A stretch of 64,000 bases of DNA from a virus. The notes under the pieces are model-generated. The model saw only the letters and a program-made list of their open reading frames with translations, did not search any database and had not been told where the DNA came from. Where the stretch lies: the IMG/VR virus record IMGVR_UViG_3300009103_000007, positions 57,042-121,041 of that record; one strand, written 5' to 3'. This document shows positions 52,963 to 61,528 of this stretch, in pieces (the stretch's first letter is position 1; each line of letters opens with the position of its first letter). The position numbers and the translations under genes were made by a program.

Positions 52963-55900
52963 ATGGCTAGGACAAAGATTAATTCAACCCAGATGGTGGT
53001 AACAGCAACCGTGTCCCCACAATCATCTGATGGTGCCGCTCTAGGTACCGGCAGTGCGATGTGGTCAGACCTTTTTCTGGCATCCGCCGGGGTGATAAAT
53101 TTTAATAATGGTGATATGACCATGACTCATGGTAGCAACTTGCTTACCATATCTGGTGGTAACACCCGAGTTGATCGTTTAGAGATTGATAGTGCAAACG
53201 ACTACATTGATGTCGATACCGACCTCAAACTTATTGCGGCCGCAGACATTGTTCTCGACCCTGCAGGCGGCGATGTCAAAGCTGACGGCAACTTTTTGCC
53301 AAACTCTTCAGATGGTGGAACCCTAGGTTCTGCCTCCCTTATGTGGTCTGATGCTTTCTTGGCATCTGGTGCAGTAGTTAATTTTAATAATGGTGATATA
53401 ACGTTGACTCACTCATCAAATGCTTTGACTGTCGCCGGCGGTACGCTTGCAACTGCAGCTCTTACCACTTCTACTATCACTGCTAGTGGAATTATTAAGA
53501 CTGACGACACAACTGAAGCTACCTCAACAACCGACGGTTCCTTGCAGACCGACGGCGGCTTGAGCGTTGCAAAGAGCGCTGTTATTGGTGACGATCTTGA
53601 CCTCCTGTCTGATGGTGCAATTTTCGCCATGGGCGCAGGCCAAGATGTAAAAATCACTCATGATGGTGGAACAGGAGCCACACTCGCTTCAGCTGGTGCT
53701 TTCGTCATTGACGGTGCAGCTGCAGTTACAGTAGATTCGGACGCTGCATTAACAGTTGGTGGTGCTACAATCGACATGGATGCCGACGGTGGTGCCGTTG
53801 CTATTGATGGTACTGGTGGTGTGAATCTTGGTACTGCAACAAGTGGTGTTGCGATCTCGATAGGACACAGTACTTCGGAAACTACTGTTAACGACAATCT
53901 GAATACTACTGGCCGCATTCTTGTTAATGATTCGACCGATGCTACATCAGCCACTGACGGCTCTTTACAGACCGATGGTGGACTGAGTGTGGTCAAGGAT
54001 GCTATTATTGGTAATGATATGTACCTTTTGAGTGATAGCTCTGTTTTGGGTCTGGGTGCAGGTAAGGATGCCACTCTGACGCATGATGGGACAACTGGTG
54101 TAACCCTTGCAGCAAATCCCATTACGCTGGATTCTGGCGGGGCCCTCAACTTAGATTCAGATACTGGTGATATTGTCTTCAAAGATGGTGGAGCAGACCA
54201 GTTGGCTCTTGATCTGGATGGTACTTCTGGCGAAGTTATCATGCAGCTTAAGGTCGACTCCGACGACTTCGTCTTCAAGCAGTACGATGGCACCGAAGTT
54301 TTTCGTGTAGAAGATGACGGCGGCTTCGACATTGCCGGCGGCGCAGGTTCATCTGGTGTGACCATTTCGGCTGCTGGCCAGCTGACTGCTGATGGTCGAA
54401 TTATTGTCGATGATGCAACTGAGGCTACCTCAACAACTGACGGCTCTTTACAGACCGATGGTGGCTTGAGTGTCGCTAAGAGTGCTGTTATCGGCGATGA
54501 TCTTGATCTTTTATCTGATGGTGCTATTTTCGCCATGGGTGCAGGTCAGGATGTAACAATTACGCATGATGGCGGCACTGGAGCGACTCTCGCTTCCGCC
54601 GGCGCATTTGTAATTGACGGCGCTGCAGCTGTAACTGTGGACTCAGATGCTGCTTTGACTATTGGAGGTGCTTCTATCGATATGGACGCCGACGGAGGTG
54701 CAGTTGCTATTGATGGTACAGGTGGACTGAACCTCGCTACAGCAACCAGCGGTGTGGCAATTTCCATTGGCCACTCAACCTCAGAGACCACTGTTAATGA
54801 TAATCTCACCGTTACTGGTGATCTTACCGTCAACGGTGCAACAACGACCGTCTCTACAACCAACATGGTTGTTGAGGATAAGTTTATAGAGCTAGGCAAT
54901 GGAACAAGCGGATCACCTTCTGGTGACGCCGGTTTTGTTATTGAGCGTGGCTCATCTGACAACGTTGCTCTGATTTGGGACGAGTCAGCTGACGAGTTCT
55001 TTTTGGGCTCTGGCTCTGTCACGGGTGCAAGTTCAGGCAACCTTAGTTTGACTGCAGCAAACCTGCAAGCTGCTAGTATCCGCGGCTCCAAACTAGAGAT
55101 CGATGGCGCGTCAGATTATATTGATGTGGACACTGATCTTAAGATTGTGGCTGCAGCCGACATTGTTCTTAGTCCTGGCGGCAACAACGTTGTCCCAGAT
55201 GCTAGTGACGGTGCCGCTCTTGGGTCTGCTAGCTTGATGTGGTCTGACCTCTTTGTAGCTTCGGGCGCTGTTATTAATTTTAATAACGGTGACGTGACAA
55301 TGACTCACAGCTCTAATCTTCTGGCAATTGCTGGCGGTAATACTCGTGTTGAGAGACTCGAAATTGATAGTGCAAGTGACTACATTGATATGTCTGGATC
55401 AGATCTTCACATTGTTGCTGCAGCTGATGTTGTTGTGACTGGCGATCTTGTTCCTGCTGCTGATGACACCTATGACCTAGGTACCACCAGTGCTGCGTGG
55501 CAAGATCTTCACCTTGAGGGTGACGTTTTGCTAACTGACGCAGGAAAGATGGAGACTGCAGCCGGCGATCTCACGATCTCTTCTGCTGCTGCCGACGTTG
55601 TTCTTGATGCTGCTGCCGATGTCGTTATTGATGCTGCAGGCGGAAATGTCGAGTTCAAAGACGCAGGTACTCTACAGTTGTCTTTAGATATGGACGGCAC
55701 CTCTGGCGCCCAAATATTGAAGCTTGGTGTGGATAGTGATGATCTTGTTTTTCAGCAATATGATGGAAATGAGGTGATCCGTATTGCGGACGATAGAAGG
55801 TTGTATTTCTACGATAAGGGCGGTGAATACCTTTACGGCGATGGAGATGATTTTTATGCTATTTCGGGAGGAGACATTATTCTTGACCCGGGCGGCAATA

Positions 55901-57252
55901 ATGTGCTTCCTGGTTCGGATAGCGCTGACTCTCTTGGTTCGACTGCTGGCACATCTACTATTGCAGATGATTTTGCGTCATATGTCGTATCAAGTGGTAC
56001 AGATTACAGTAGCACTACGACGATGGTTTCCTTCACGGGCATTTCATCTGAAATGGGCGATGTTCTGTCTGGGGACACCATTACATTAAGTGATGGCTCA
56101 AATACCTGGACTGCCACCACTGCTGGTGCCGCTTCAGCAACTTTGACCAAGGCTTCTGGCTTCGGTTCTATTCTGGCATCGACCGCTCTTGACAGTTCAA
56201 CTTCAGCAGTTTCGCCATATGGTGGAGGTTGGTCTGTCGCTCTTATGCAGGCAGTTGCAGGTGACACTTTAACTATCGGTAGTTGGAGTGCTACAGTCGC
56301 CTCAGCGCCTTCCTCTACTAGCGGCACCATTGGTGTTAGTAGCGCATCTGGCACAGCTTCGCCTAATGGTGGATTGGCTTGTACTCTTGTTGGTGATGCA
56401 ATTGCGGTCACGTCTGCTAGTGGAACTCTAGATGTTAGCGCAATGAACGGCGGCCAAACAGTTAGCGTCACTAGGGCCACTTCTGCTTTGGCTTGGGCCA
56501 ACCTCTATGTCGATAATATCGACTTGAATGGCCAAGGTAGCATCAGTATTGGTGGTACCGGCCGCATTGACCTTGACGCTGATGATGACACCTCTATTCG
56601 TGCTTCGGCCGACGACGTGATCACATTTGAAATTGGTGGAGCAGACGAGCTAGTTCTCGATGGCTCTTCATTGAGGCCGAATACCAGTGATGGTTTGGCG
56701 CTTGGTGATTCTGATCAGATGTGGTCGGATGCTTTCATGGCATCCGGAGCAGTCATCAACTTCAATAACGGGGATGTTACTTTGACACACGCCGCGAACA
56801 AGCTATCGCTGGCCGGTGGCTCACTAGAGTATTCTGAAACTACCAACTTGGCTATTGACTCTAATGATAGTACTCATTATTTCTTAGTGTTGGATAGTGA
56901 TGATAACCTCATGAAGAGGGAAGCGGTTAATGACTTTGTACAGCACATTACTGGCGCCGCTAGCACCAGAGGTGGCTTGTTACAACATCAAGGTAAATTG
57001 TTCATTCAGCCTGTGACTGATGTCTTTTTATCTGGTGGTTTGACACAAGGGTTGACAGCATCCCTTGGATCTGCAGCATTATCTGGGTCCGTTATGGTGT
57101 TCTTGAATGGTATGTTACAAACTCGTTCTGGTTCTGTTTCGGCGGCAACTTTTGACTATAGGTTTGACAGTATTACTGCTCCTACTAAGGTCTTGATGTC
57201 TTCGGCACTTGATTCAGACGATGTTCTTACCATCAGGTACATGAAGAAATAA
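52963..57252 (+). CDS. Repetitive fibre-like virion protein (1429 aa)
   Basis: Two repeat types alternate. Type A, about 45 residues (SDGAALGSASLMWSDLFLAS, then INFNNGDVTMTHSSNLL, GG), occurs at 53024, 53308, 55200 and 56690. Type B, about 130 residues (TDGSLQTDGGLSVAKSAVIG, LSDGAIF, THDGGTGATLASAGAFVIDG, STSETTVNDNL), occurs at 53511 and 54418, with a shorter degenerate copy at 53936. A VEDKFIELGNGTSGSPSGDA, WDESADEFFLGSG segment separates them. At about 55970-56490 a Ser/Thr-rich non-repeat region interrupts a type A unit. The C-terminus (VMVFLNGMLQTRS, DDVLTIRYMKK) resembles the LFVNG module of gp15. Beta-helix or beta-solenoid trimer is likely; it may be a tail or head fibre. It ends at two hairpins, the second a terminator. 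Confidence 0.65.
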   Translation: MARTKINSTQMVVTATVSPQSSDGAALGTGSAMWSDLFLASAGVINFNNGDMTMTHGSNLLTISGGNTRVDRLEIDSANDYIDVDTDLKLIAAADIVLDPAGGDVKADGNFLPNSSDGGTLGSASLMWSDAFLASGAVVNFNNGDITLTHSSNALTVAGGTLATAALTTSTITASGIIKTDDTTEATSTTDGSLQTDGGLSVAKSAVIGDDLDLLSDGAIFAMGAGQDVKITHDGGTGATLASAGAFVIDGAAAVTVDSDAALTVGGATIDMDADGGAVAIDGTGGVNLGTATSGVAISIGHSTSETTVNDNLNTTGRILVNDSTDATSATDGSLQTDGGLSVVKDAIIGNDMYLLSDSSVLGLGAGKDATLTHDGTTGVTLAANPITLDSGGALNLDSDTGDIVFKDGGADQLALDLDGTSGEVIMQLKVDSDDFVFKQYDGTEVFRVEDDGGFDIAGGAGSSGVTISAAGQLTADGRIIVDDATEATSTTDGSLQTDGGLSVAKSAVIGDDLDLLSDGAIFAMGAGQDVTITHDGGTGATLASAGAFVIDGAAAVTVDSDAALTIGGASIDMDADGGAVAIDGTGGLNLATATSGVAISIGHSTSETTVNDNLTVTGDLTVNGATTTVSTTNMVVEDKFIELGNGTSGSPSGDAGFVIERGSSDNVALIWDESADEFFLGSGSVTGASSGNLSLTAANLQAASIRGSKLEIDGASDYIDVDTDLKIVAAADIVLSPGGNNVVPDASDGAALGSASLMWSDLFVASGAVINFNNGDVTMTHSSNLLAIAGGNTRVERLEIDSASDYIDMSGSDLHIVAAADVVVTGDLVPAADDTYDLGTTSAAWQDLHLEGDVLLTDAGKMETAAGDLTISSAAADVVLDAAADVVIDAAGGNVEFKDAGTLQLSLDMDGTSGAQILKLGVDSDDLVFQQYDGNEVIRIADDRRLYFYDKGGEYLYGDGDDFYAISGGDIILDPGGNNVLPGSDSADSLGSTAGTSTIADDFASYVVSSGTDYSSTTTMVSFTGISSEMGDVLSGDTITLSDGSNTWTATTAGAASATLTKASGFGSILASTALDSSTSAVSPYGGGWSVALMQAVAGDTLTIGSWSATVASAPSSTSGTIGVSSASGTASPNGGLACTLVGDAIAVTSASGTLDVSAMNGGQTVSVTRATSALAWANLYVDNIDLNGQGSISIGGTGRIDLDADDDTSIRASADDVITFEIGGADELVLDGSSLRPNTSDGLALGDSDQMWSDAFMASGAVINFNNGDVTLTHAANKLSLAGGSLEYSETTNLAIDSNDSTHYFLVLDSDDNLMKREAVNDFVQHITGAASTRGGLLQHQGKLFIQPVTDVFLSGGLTQGLTASLGSAALSGSVMVFLNGMLQTRSGSVSAATFDYRFDSITAPTKVLMSSALDSDDVLTIRYMKK
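53511..54807 (+). repeat. Large type-B repeat copies with conserved protein and divergent DNA
   Basis: The first (about 53511-53900) and third (about 54418-54807) copies differ at only a handful of the roughly 130 amino acids, for instance K/T, V/I, T/S and V/L changes. Their codons differ at many synonymous positions. The middle copy (about 53936-54100) is diverged and truncated. Direct repeats in protein but not in DNA identity. Confidence 0.75.
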
Positions 57253-57304
57253 AGCTTATTATCATGTAAGCTTAGGGGGGGAGCACACGCTCCCCCCTTT
57301 TTTT
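57252..57304 (+). terminator. Double hairpin ending the fibre gene; strong terminator
   Basis: The first hairpin has arms AAGCTTA (57252-57258) and TAAGCTT (57267-57273). The second, GGGGGGAGC (57276-57284) and GCTCCCCCC (57289-57297) around ACAC, is followed by T residues from 57298 to 57304, a classic rho-independent terminator. The remaining gap to the sheath gene (57305-57389) is AT-rich with ACTAATTAATTAA and holds no gene. Confidence 0.9.
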
Positions 57305-57389
57305 ATTTTATTCTTTTTGGGTATTTTTAAACTAATTAATTAAGTAAAATACAATTTTATTATCTTACCATTTTAGGAGATTCAAGAAT

Positions 57390-60300
57390 ATGGCAGCTAG
57401 AAAATTTAAGTTTGTTTCGCCTGGCGTCTTTTTAAAGGAAATTGACAATTCGCAGCTTCCAAAATTCCCGGGGCCCGTGGGGCCCGCCATCATAGGGCGC
57501 GCAAGAAAGGGCCCTGCGATGAAGCCAATACAGGTTAATTCATATGCGGAGTTTATAGATATATTTGGCGAACCGATACCGGGCAATCAGGGCGACGATG
57601 TTTGGAGAGATGGAAACGGCTTGCTAGCTCCCGCTTATGGTCCATATGCTGCAAAAGCATACCTGTCAGCTGACATTGAGTCACCGATTACTTATATAAG
57701 ATTGTTGGGTATACAGGGCGATGACGCTGTTGAGGCTTCGTCTGCTCATGAAGGTGGCACCGCCACAAATCCGAGTTATGGCGAATCACCGGAAGCAGGG
57801 TGGCACATGAACAAGGCTTATGGTATCTTTTTGATACCTTCGGGCTCCTCTCTTGGCGGAGTCGGAGCCGCCACGGGGATGCATGCAAATTCGAATCTGC
57901 AACTAGCAAGTCGTACTGCATCTTTGGCAGCAATTGTATATGGTGAATCCGATTATGAGTTATCAATGGTGGGGAGGAGTTCTACTAGTGTTATGTTAGG
58001 GTCTTCTTCGCACGCATATGATTATCGCACAGTCGACGGCGCCAGAGGGGGCGAAGCGTTCCAGATGTCGGGAGACAAGATGACGCTTCAAATGAAGAAA
58101 GCTACAGCTGGTTCTAAAAATGGTTTTCTTAGAGATATTTCCCTAAATAAGGGAAAGAATTACATAAGAGAGGTCATCAATTCAAATCCAGTAGCTGTGA
58201 ACAATCACGATGATAAGGGCATTTCGTATACTCGTGCGGGAACTTTATCTGAAATCTTTTTTGTGGGACAAACGTTTGAACAGGAATATTCAAGAGTAAA
58301 AGAGAGTATTGGCGATCCCGATGGCGTTTCTGCATTTGTGCTCCCTCTCAAGACTTCTGAAAGTTCAGACATGGCAGATTATAGCCATGAAATGTCTTCA
58401 GCTAGAACGGGTTGGTGCTTTTCGCAGGACACGGGTAACCCCAGCTTCTATGATTACAATAATATGTCCAAGCTATTTAGGCTCATTTCGCTTCATGAGG
58501 GAGAATCCGCCTCGAAAGAGTTGATCGTCGCAGTTGAGGATGTGAGGGTTGCATCGCAGGGCGCTGCAGATCCTTATGGCACTTTTACGATATCTGTCAA
58601 GCGCGCGTATGGTGGCAAAATTGTAACTGTAGAGTCGTTTCCGGGTTGCAACTTGAACCCAAGCTCTCAGAATTATCTTGCTCGACAGGTGGGCGATCAG
58701 TATGTTGGGTGGGATCCGATTGAAAAAAGAAACAAGATTTATGGAAATTATCCGAATCGCTCCATCTATATACGAGCAGAAATGGACAAGACTGTTGATG
58801 TTGGGGCAGAGTCTCCCGACAAAGTGCCATTTGGCTATTTTGGACCAATTAAACCGAAAGATATCACACATCAGGTTAGTGGAGCAGTTGATCGAGTGGA
58901 TGGCTGGGCTGCAGGCTCGATAAGAAACATGTTTCCGGAGAAGACTCCAACTGGCGGAAGTAAAGCAAGTCTCCGTATTCAGTGGCCATCTCTTCGTACG
59001 GTAAAAAGCGGATCCCTTGATGGGTCAACCTATTTTGGAGCCTCAATGTACAAGATGGGGTCTAAGGGTGTTCAGTCAGATGAATTTGATGCTGGGACGA
59101 TCGATTATCTTCGGCCCCTTCCGGCATACCTTCGTAAAGATGAGATAGCGGGGACAACTTCTGCCAACAGTCAATATAGCTATATATTTAGTCTGGATGA
59201 GCTTGTGGTTTCTGGGTCTAACAATGATACTCTTGGGGATGCGAGCACCGCAAAGGTTGTTAGTGCTTATCATCAGTCTGGATCCCGACGACCAATCCCT
59301 ATAGCCGCTGCATCTGCAACTGTTGCAATTACCACCGCCACGGCCGCAGACCTTGACGGCGACAACATAACCCTATCCCTAACCTCAGCCGATGACCTGA
59401 ATGGCGGAACGACAACGAAAGTATATAGATTCAACAATGGGGGGGGTCAGGCCAATGGAGCATCTATTTCCGGAAACATAGTGAGAGTTAATGTTGGCGG
59501 CGCCGGCGATGACGACGCCATTGCACAAAAACTGAAAGAGGCAATTGAAGCTTCTGCCGGTCATGATGAGAAACTTACTGTTGTAAGAAGTAATGCTACT
59601 TTAACAATAACCCAAGCAGTTAACGGAGTCCAAGGGAATACGGTAATACCAGCTCCCGCCAATGGTGCTGCCAATAAATTTACAGTGAATGGAGGGATCA
59701 TCCAAACTGCCTTCTCAGGCGGCGCCAATGAAAAAATTTCCTATACTGCAGCTACAACTGCCGGAGGAGAAAAATATAACGGCTCCGTAGAGGCTTTAAC
59801 TGAGTTGGGCTTTGATAGATTCTGGATGCCTTTGGCCGGCGGCCATGATGGTGTTGATATCCGAGAGGCTGACCCATTCTGTAATCGTGTTTTAAACGCA
59901 GGTGCTACAGCTGGCGGTTCAAGTAACTCCTACGCATATGCAACTGTGGAAAGGGCGATAAGTTTACTTAGTGACCCCGAGGCTGTGGAGTGTAATGTTA
60001 TGGTTGCCCCTGGGGTCACCAATACGTCGCTTACAACCAAGCTGATACAAACATGTGAAGCCCGCGCCGACGCTCTGGGAATCATTGACCTGCCAGATAT
60101 TTATGTACCCCCTCATGAAGCTAAGTGTGATAATTTTGAGGCGCGCCTGCAGACTACTCCCCTTAAGTCCGCGAAAGCACTTAAATTGAGGGCATTGAAT
60201 TCTAGCTATGGTTGCGCATACTACCCTTGGGTTAAAATAAAGGACTCTGAGAACACGAGAGATGTGTGGGTGCCACCTTCTGTCATAGCGCTTGGTATTT

Positions 60301-60848
60301 TTGGATACACTGAGCAAGCGGAGGAAGTTTGGTTTGCGCCAGCTGGGTTTAACCGAGGTGGTTTGAATGAGGGGAATGCGGGTGTACCTGTCTTACAGGT
60401 TACCGAGCAGCTACTCTCGAAGCAGAGAGATACACTTTATGAAGCTAACATCAACCCAATTGCCAGTTTTGTTACTGAGGGGTTGGTGGTTTTTGGCCAA
60501 AAGACGCTGCAAAGCACAGCATCTGCTTTGGATAGGATTAATGTTAGAAGACTTCTCATCTTTGTAAAGAAAGAAGTTTCAAGAATAGCTTCTGGTTTGC
60601 TGTTTGATCAGAACGTGCCTGCAACATGGAATCGCTTCACTGGACAGGTGGTGCCATTTCTGCAGAGCGTGAAAACACGCCTTGGACTTTCTGACTTCAA
60701 GGTTGTGTTGGACGAAACAACAACGACGCCAGATTTGATTGATAGAAATATATTGTACGCAAAGATCTACCTGAAGCCTGCGCGCGCAATCGAGTTTATT
60801 GCGGTTGATTTTGTTATAACGAGAACTGGAGCATCTTTTGACGATTAA
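57390..60848 (+). CDS. Tail sheath protein, gp18-like, enlarged (1152 aa)
   Basis: The N-terminus FKFVSPGVFLKEIDNSQLPK, then AIIGRARKGPAMKPIQVNSY and FIDIFGE is a T4-type sheath opening. The C-terminal third has NPIASFVTEGLVVFGQKTLQ, INVRRLLIFVKKEVSRIASG, RFTGQVVPFLQSVKTRLGL and FIAVDFVITRTGASF, the conserved sheath core that contracts. T4 gp18 is 659 residues; this one is far longer. Residues about 640-784 are a GNT domain (TITQAVNGVQGNTVI, AFSGG). The middle (about 150-620) holds extra beta-rich surface domains. It contracts to drive the tube into the host. Upstream element is AT-rich with AGGAG. The tube gene follows. Confidence 0.85.
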   Translation: MAARKFKFVSPGVFLKEIDNSQLPKFPGPVGPAIIGRARKGPAMKPIQVNSYAEFIDIFGEPIPGNQGDDVWRDGNGLLAPAYGPYAAKAYLSADIESPITYIRLLGIQGDDAVEASSAHEGGTATNPSYGESPEAGWHMNKAYGIFLIPSGSSLGGVGAATGMHANSNLQLASRTASLAAIVYGESDYELSMVGRSSTSVMLGSSSHAYDYRTVDGARGGEAFQMSGDKMTLQMKKATAGSKNGFLRDISLNKGKNYIREVINSNPVAVNNHDDKGISYTRAGTLSEIFFVGQTFEQEYSRVKESIGDPDGVSAFVLPLKTSESSDMADYSHEMSSARTGWCFSQDTGNPSFYDYNNMSKLFRLISLHEGESASKELIVAVEDVRVASQGAADPYGTFTISVKRAYGGKIVTVESFPGCNLNPSSQNYLARQVGDQYVGWDPIEKRNKIYGNYPNRSIYIRAEMDKTVDVGAESPDKVPFGYFGPIKPKDITHQVSGAVDRVDGWAAGSIRNMFPEKTPTGGSKASLRIQWPSLRTVKSGSLDGSTYFGASMYKMGSKGVQSDEFDAGTIDYLRPLPAYLRKDEIAGTTSANSQYSYIFSLDELVVSGSNNDTLGDASTAKVVSAYHQSGSRRPIPIAAASATVAITTATAADLDGDNITLSLTSADDLNGGTTTKVYRFNNGGGQANGASISGNIVRVNVGGAGDDDAIAQKLKEAIEASAGHDEKLTVVRSNATLTITQAVNGVQGNTVIPAPANGAANKFTVNGGIIQTAFSGGANEKISYTAATTAGGEKYNGSVEALTELGFDRFWMPLAGGHDGVDIREADPFCNRVLNAGATAGGSSNSYAYATVERAISLLSDPEAVECNVMVAPGVTNTSLTTKLIQTCEARADALGIIDLPDIYVPPHEAKCDNFEARLQTTPLKSAKALKLRALNSSYGCAYYPWVKIKDSENTRDVWVPPSVIALGIFGYTEQAEEVWFAPAGFNRGGLNEGNAGVPVLQVTEQLLSKQRDTLYEANINPIASFVTEGLVVFGQKTLQSTASALDRINVRRLLIFVKKEVSRIASGLLFDQNVPATWNRFTGQVVPFLQSVKTRLGLSDFKVVLDETTTTPDLIDRNILYAKIYLKPARAIEFIAVDFVITRTGASFDD

Positions 60849-60899
60849 AGGGTGAAAATCTTCAGCGAGTTAATATATACTATTAGGAGAACACTACTT

Positions 60900-61502
60900 A
60901 TGGCAACAAATACAAATTTCTGGAGTGAAGCAAATCTTGAGCCGAAGCGTTCATTTAGATGGATGCTTTATATTGCTGGTATGCCCCAGTTTATTGTGAA
61001 GTCGGCGAAAAAGCCAAGTTTTAGTGTTGCGGAAACACCGCATGAGTTTTTAAATTATAAGTTTTATTACCCCGGCAGAGTAGAGTGGAACACAATTGAC
61101 GTGTCAATCGTCGATCCAGTTCAGCCTGACTCCACGGCCAGTTTAATGAAAGTGTTGAGCAATGCAGGGTATGTGACGCCTGATAATTTCACAGCCATGG
61201 CAGATCAGCCGCGAACTATTTCGAAGGAGTCGTTCGTGGAAACACTTGGTAGGCAGATATCGTTAGTTCAGTTTGGTGCAAATACTGGCGCTCAAACCCA
61301 AAATGTGCTAGAGCACTGGGTACTAAATAATCCATTCTTAACAAGTGTGGATTTCGGGCAGCTAGATTATAGTAGTGACGACTTAGTTAATCTTTCGATG
61401 ACCATCAGGTATGATTGGGCTAATTTGAGAACTCCTGATATCGAAGCCGATACATCAAGGCTCTGGACGCTCAATTCAGGACCAAATATTAATTTGAGTT
61501 AA
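60900..61502 (+). CDS. Tail tube protein, gp19-like
   Basis: 200 residues (T4 gp19: 163) from ATG 60900, which has AGGAG at 60885-60889; the first in-frame ATG at 60852 lies 14 codons earlier with no site. RSFRWMLYIAGMPQFIVKSA, KKPSFSVAETPHEFLNYKFY, YPGRVEWNTIDVSIVDPVQP and VLEHWVLNNPFLTSVDFGQL then YSSDDLVNLSMTIRYDWANL are conserved tube positions. Hexamers stack to form the rigid tube inside the sheath. The sheath gene ends 52 bases upstream. Confidence 0.88.
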   Translation: MATNTNFWSEANLEPKRSFRWMLYIAGMPQFIVKSAKKPSFSVAETPHEFLNYKFYYPGRVEWNTIDVSIVDPVQPDSTASLMKVLSNAGYVTPDNFTAMADQPRTISKESFVETLGRQISLVQFGANTGAQTQNVLEHWVLNNPFLTSVDFGQLDYSSDDLVNLSMTIRYDWANLRTPDIEADTSRLWTLNSGPNINLS

Positions 61503-61528
61503 TGACTCAATAGACGAAAAGAGGATTA

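Noticed and set aside
53409-55091. Several minus-strand frames (82, 292, 181 codons) opposite the repetitive fibre gene
   Set aside because: They mirror the repeats of the + strand gene and have Ser/Pro/Ala-biased composition typical of antisense of Asp/Gly/Ala-rich coding sequence.
53024-56822. Possible CRISPR-like or satellite array
   Set aside because: The repeats are in-frame protein repeats without nucleotide identity or regular spacers.
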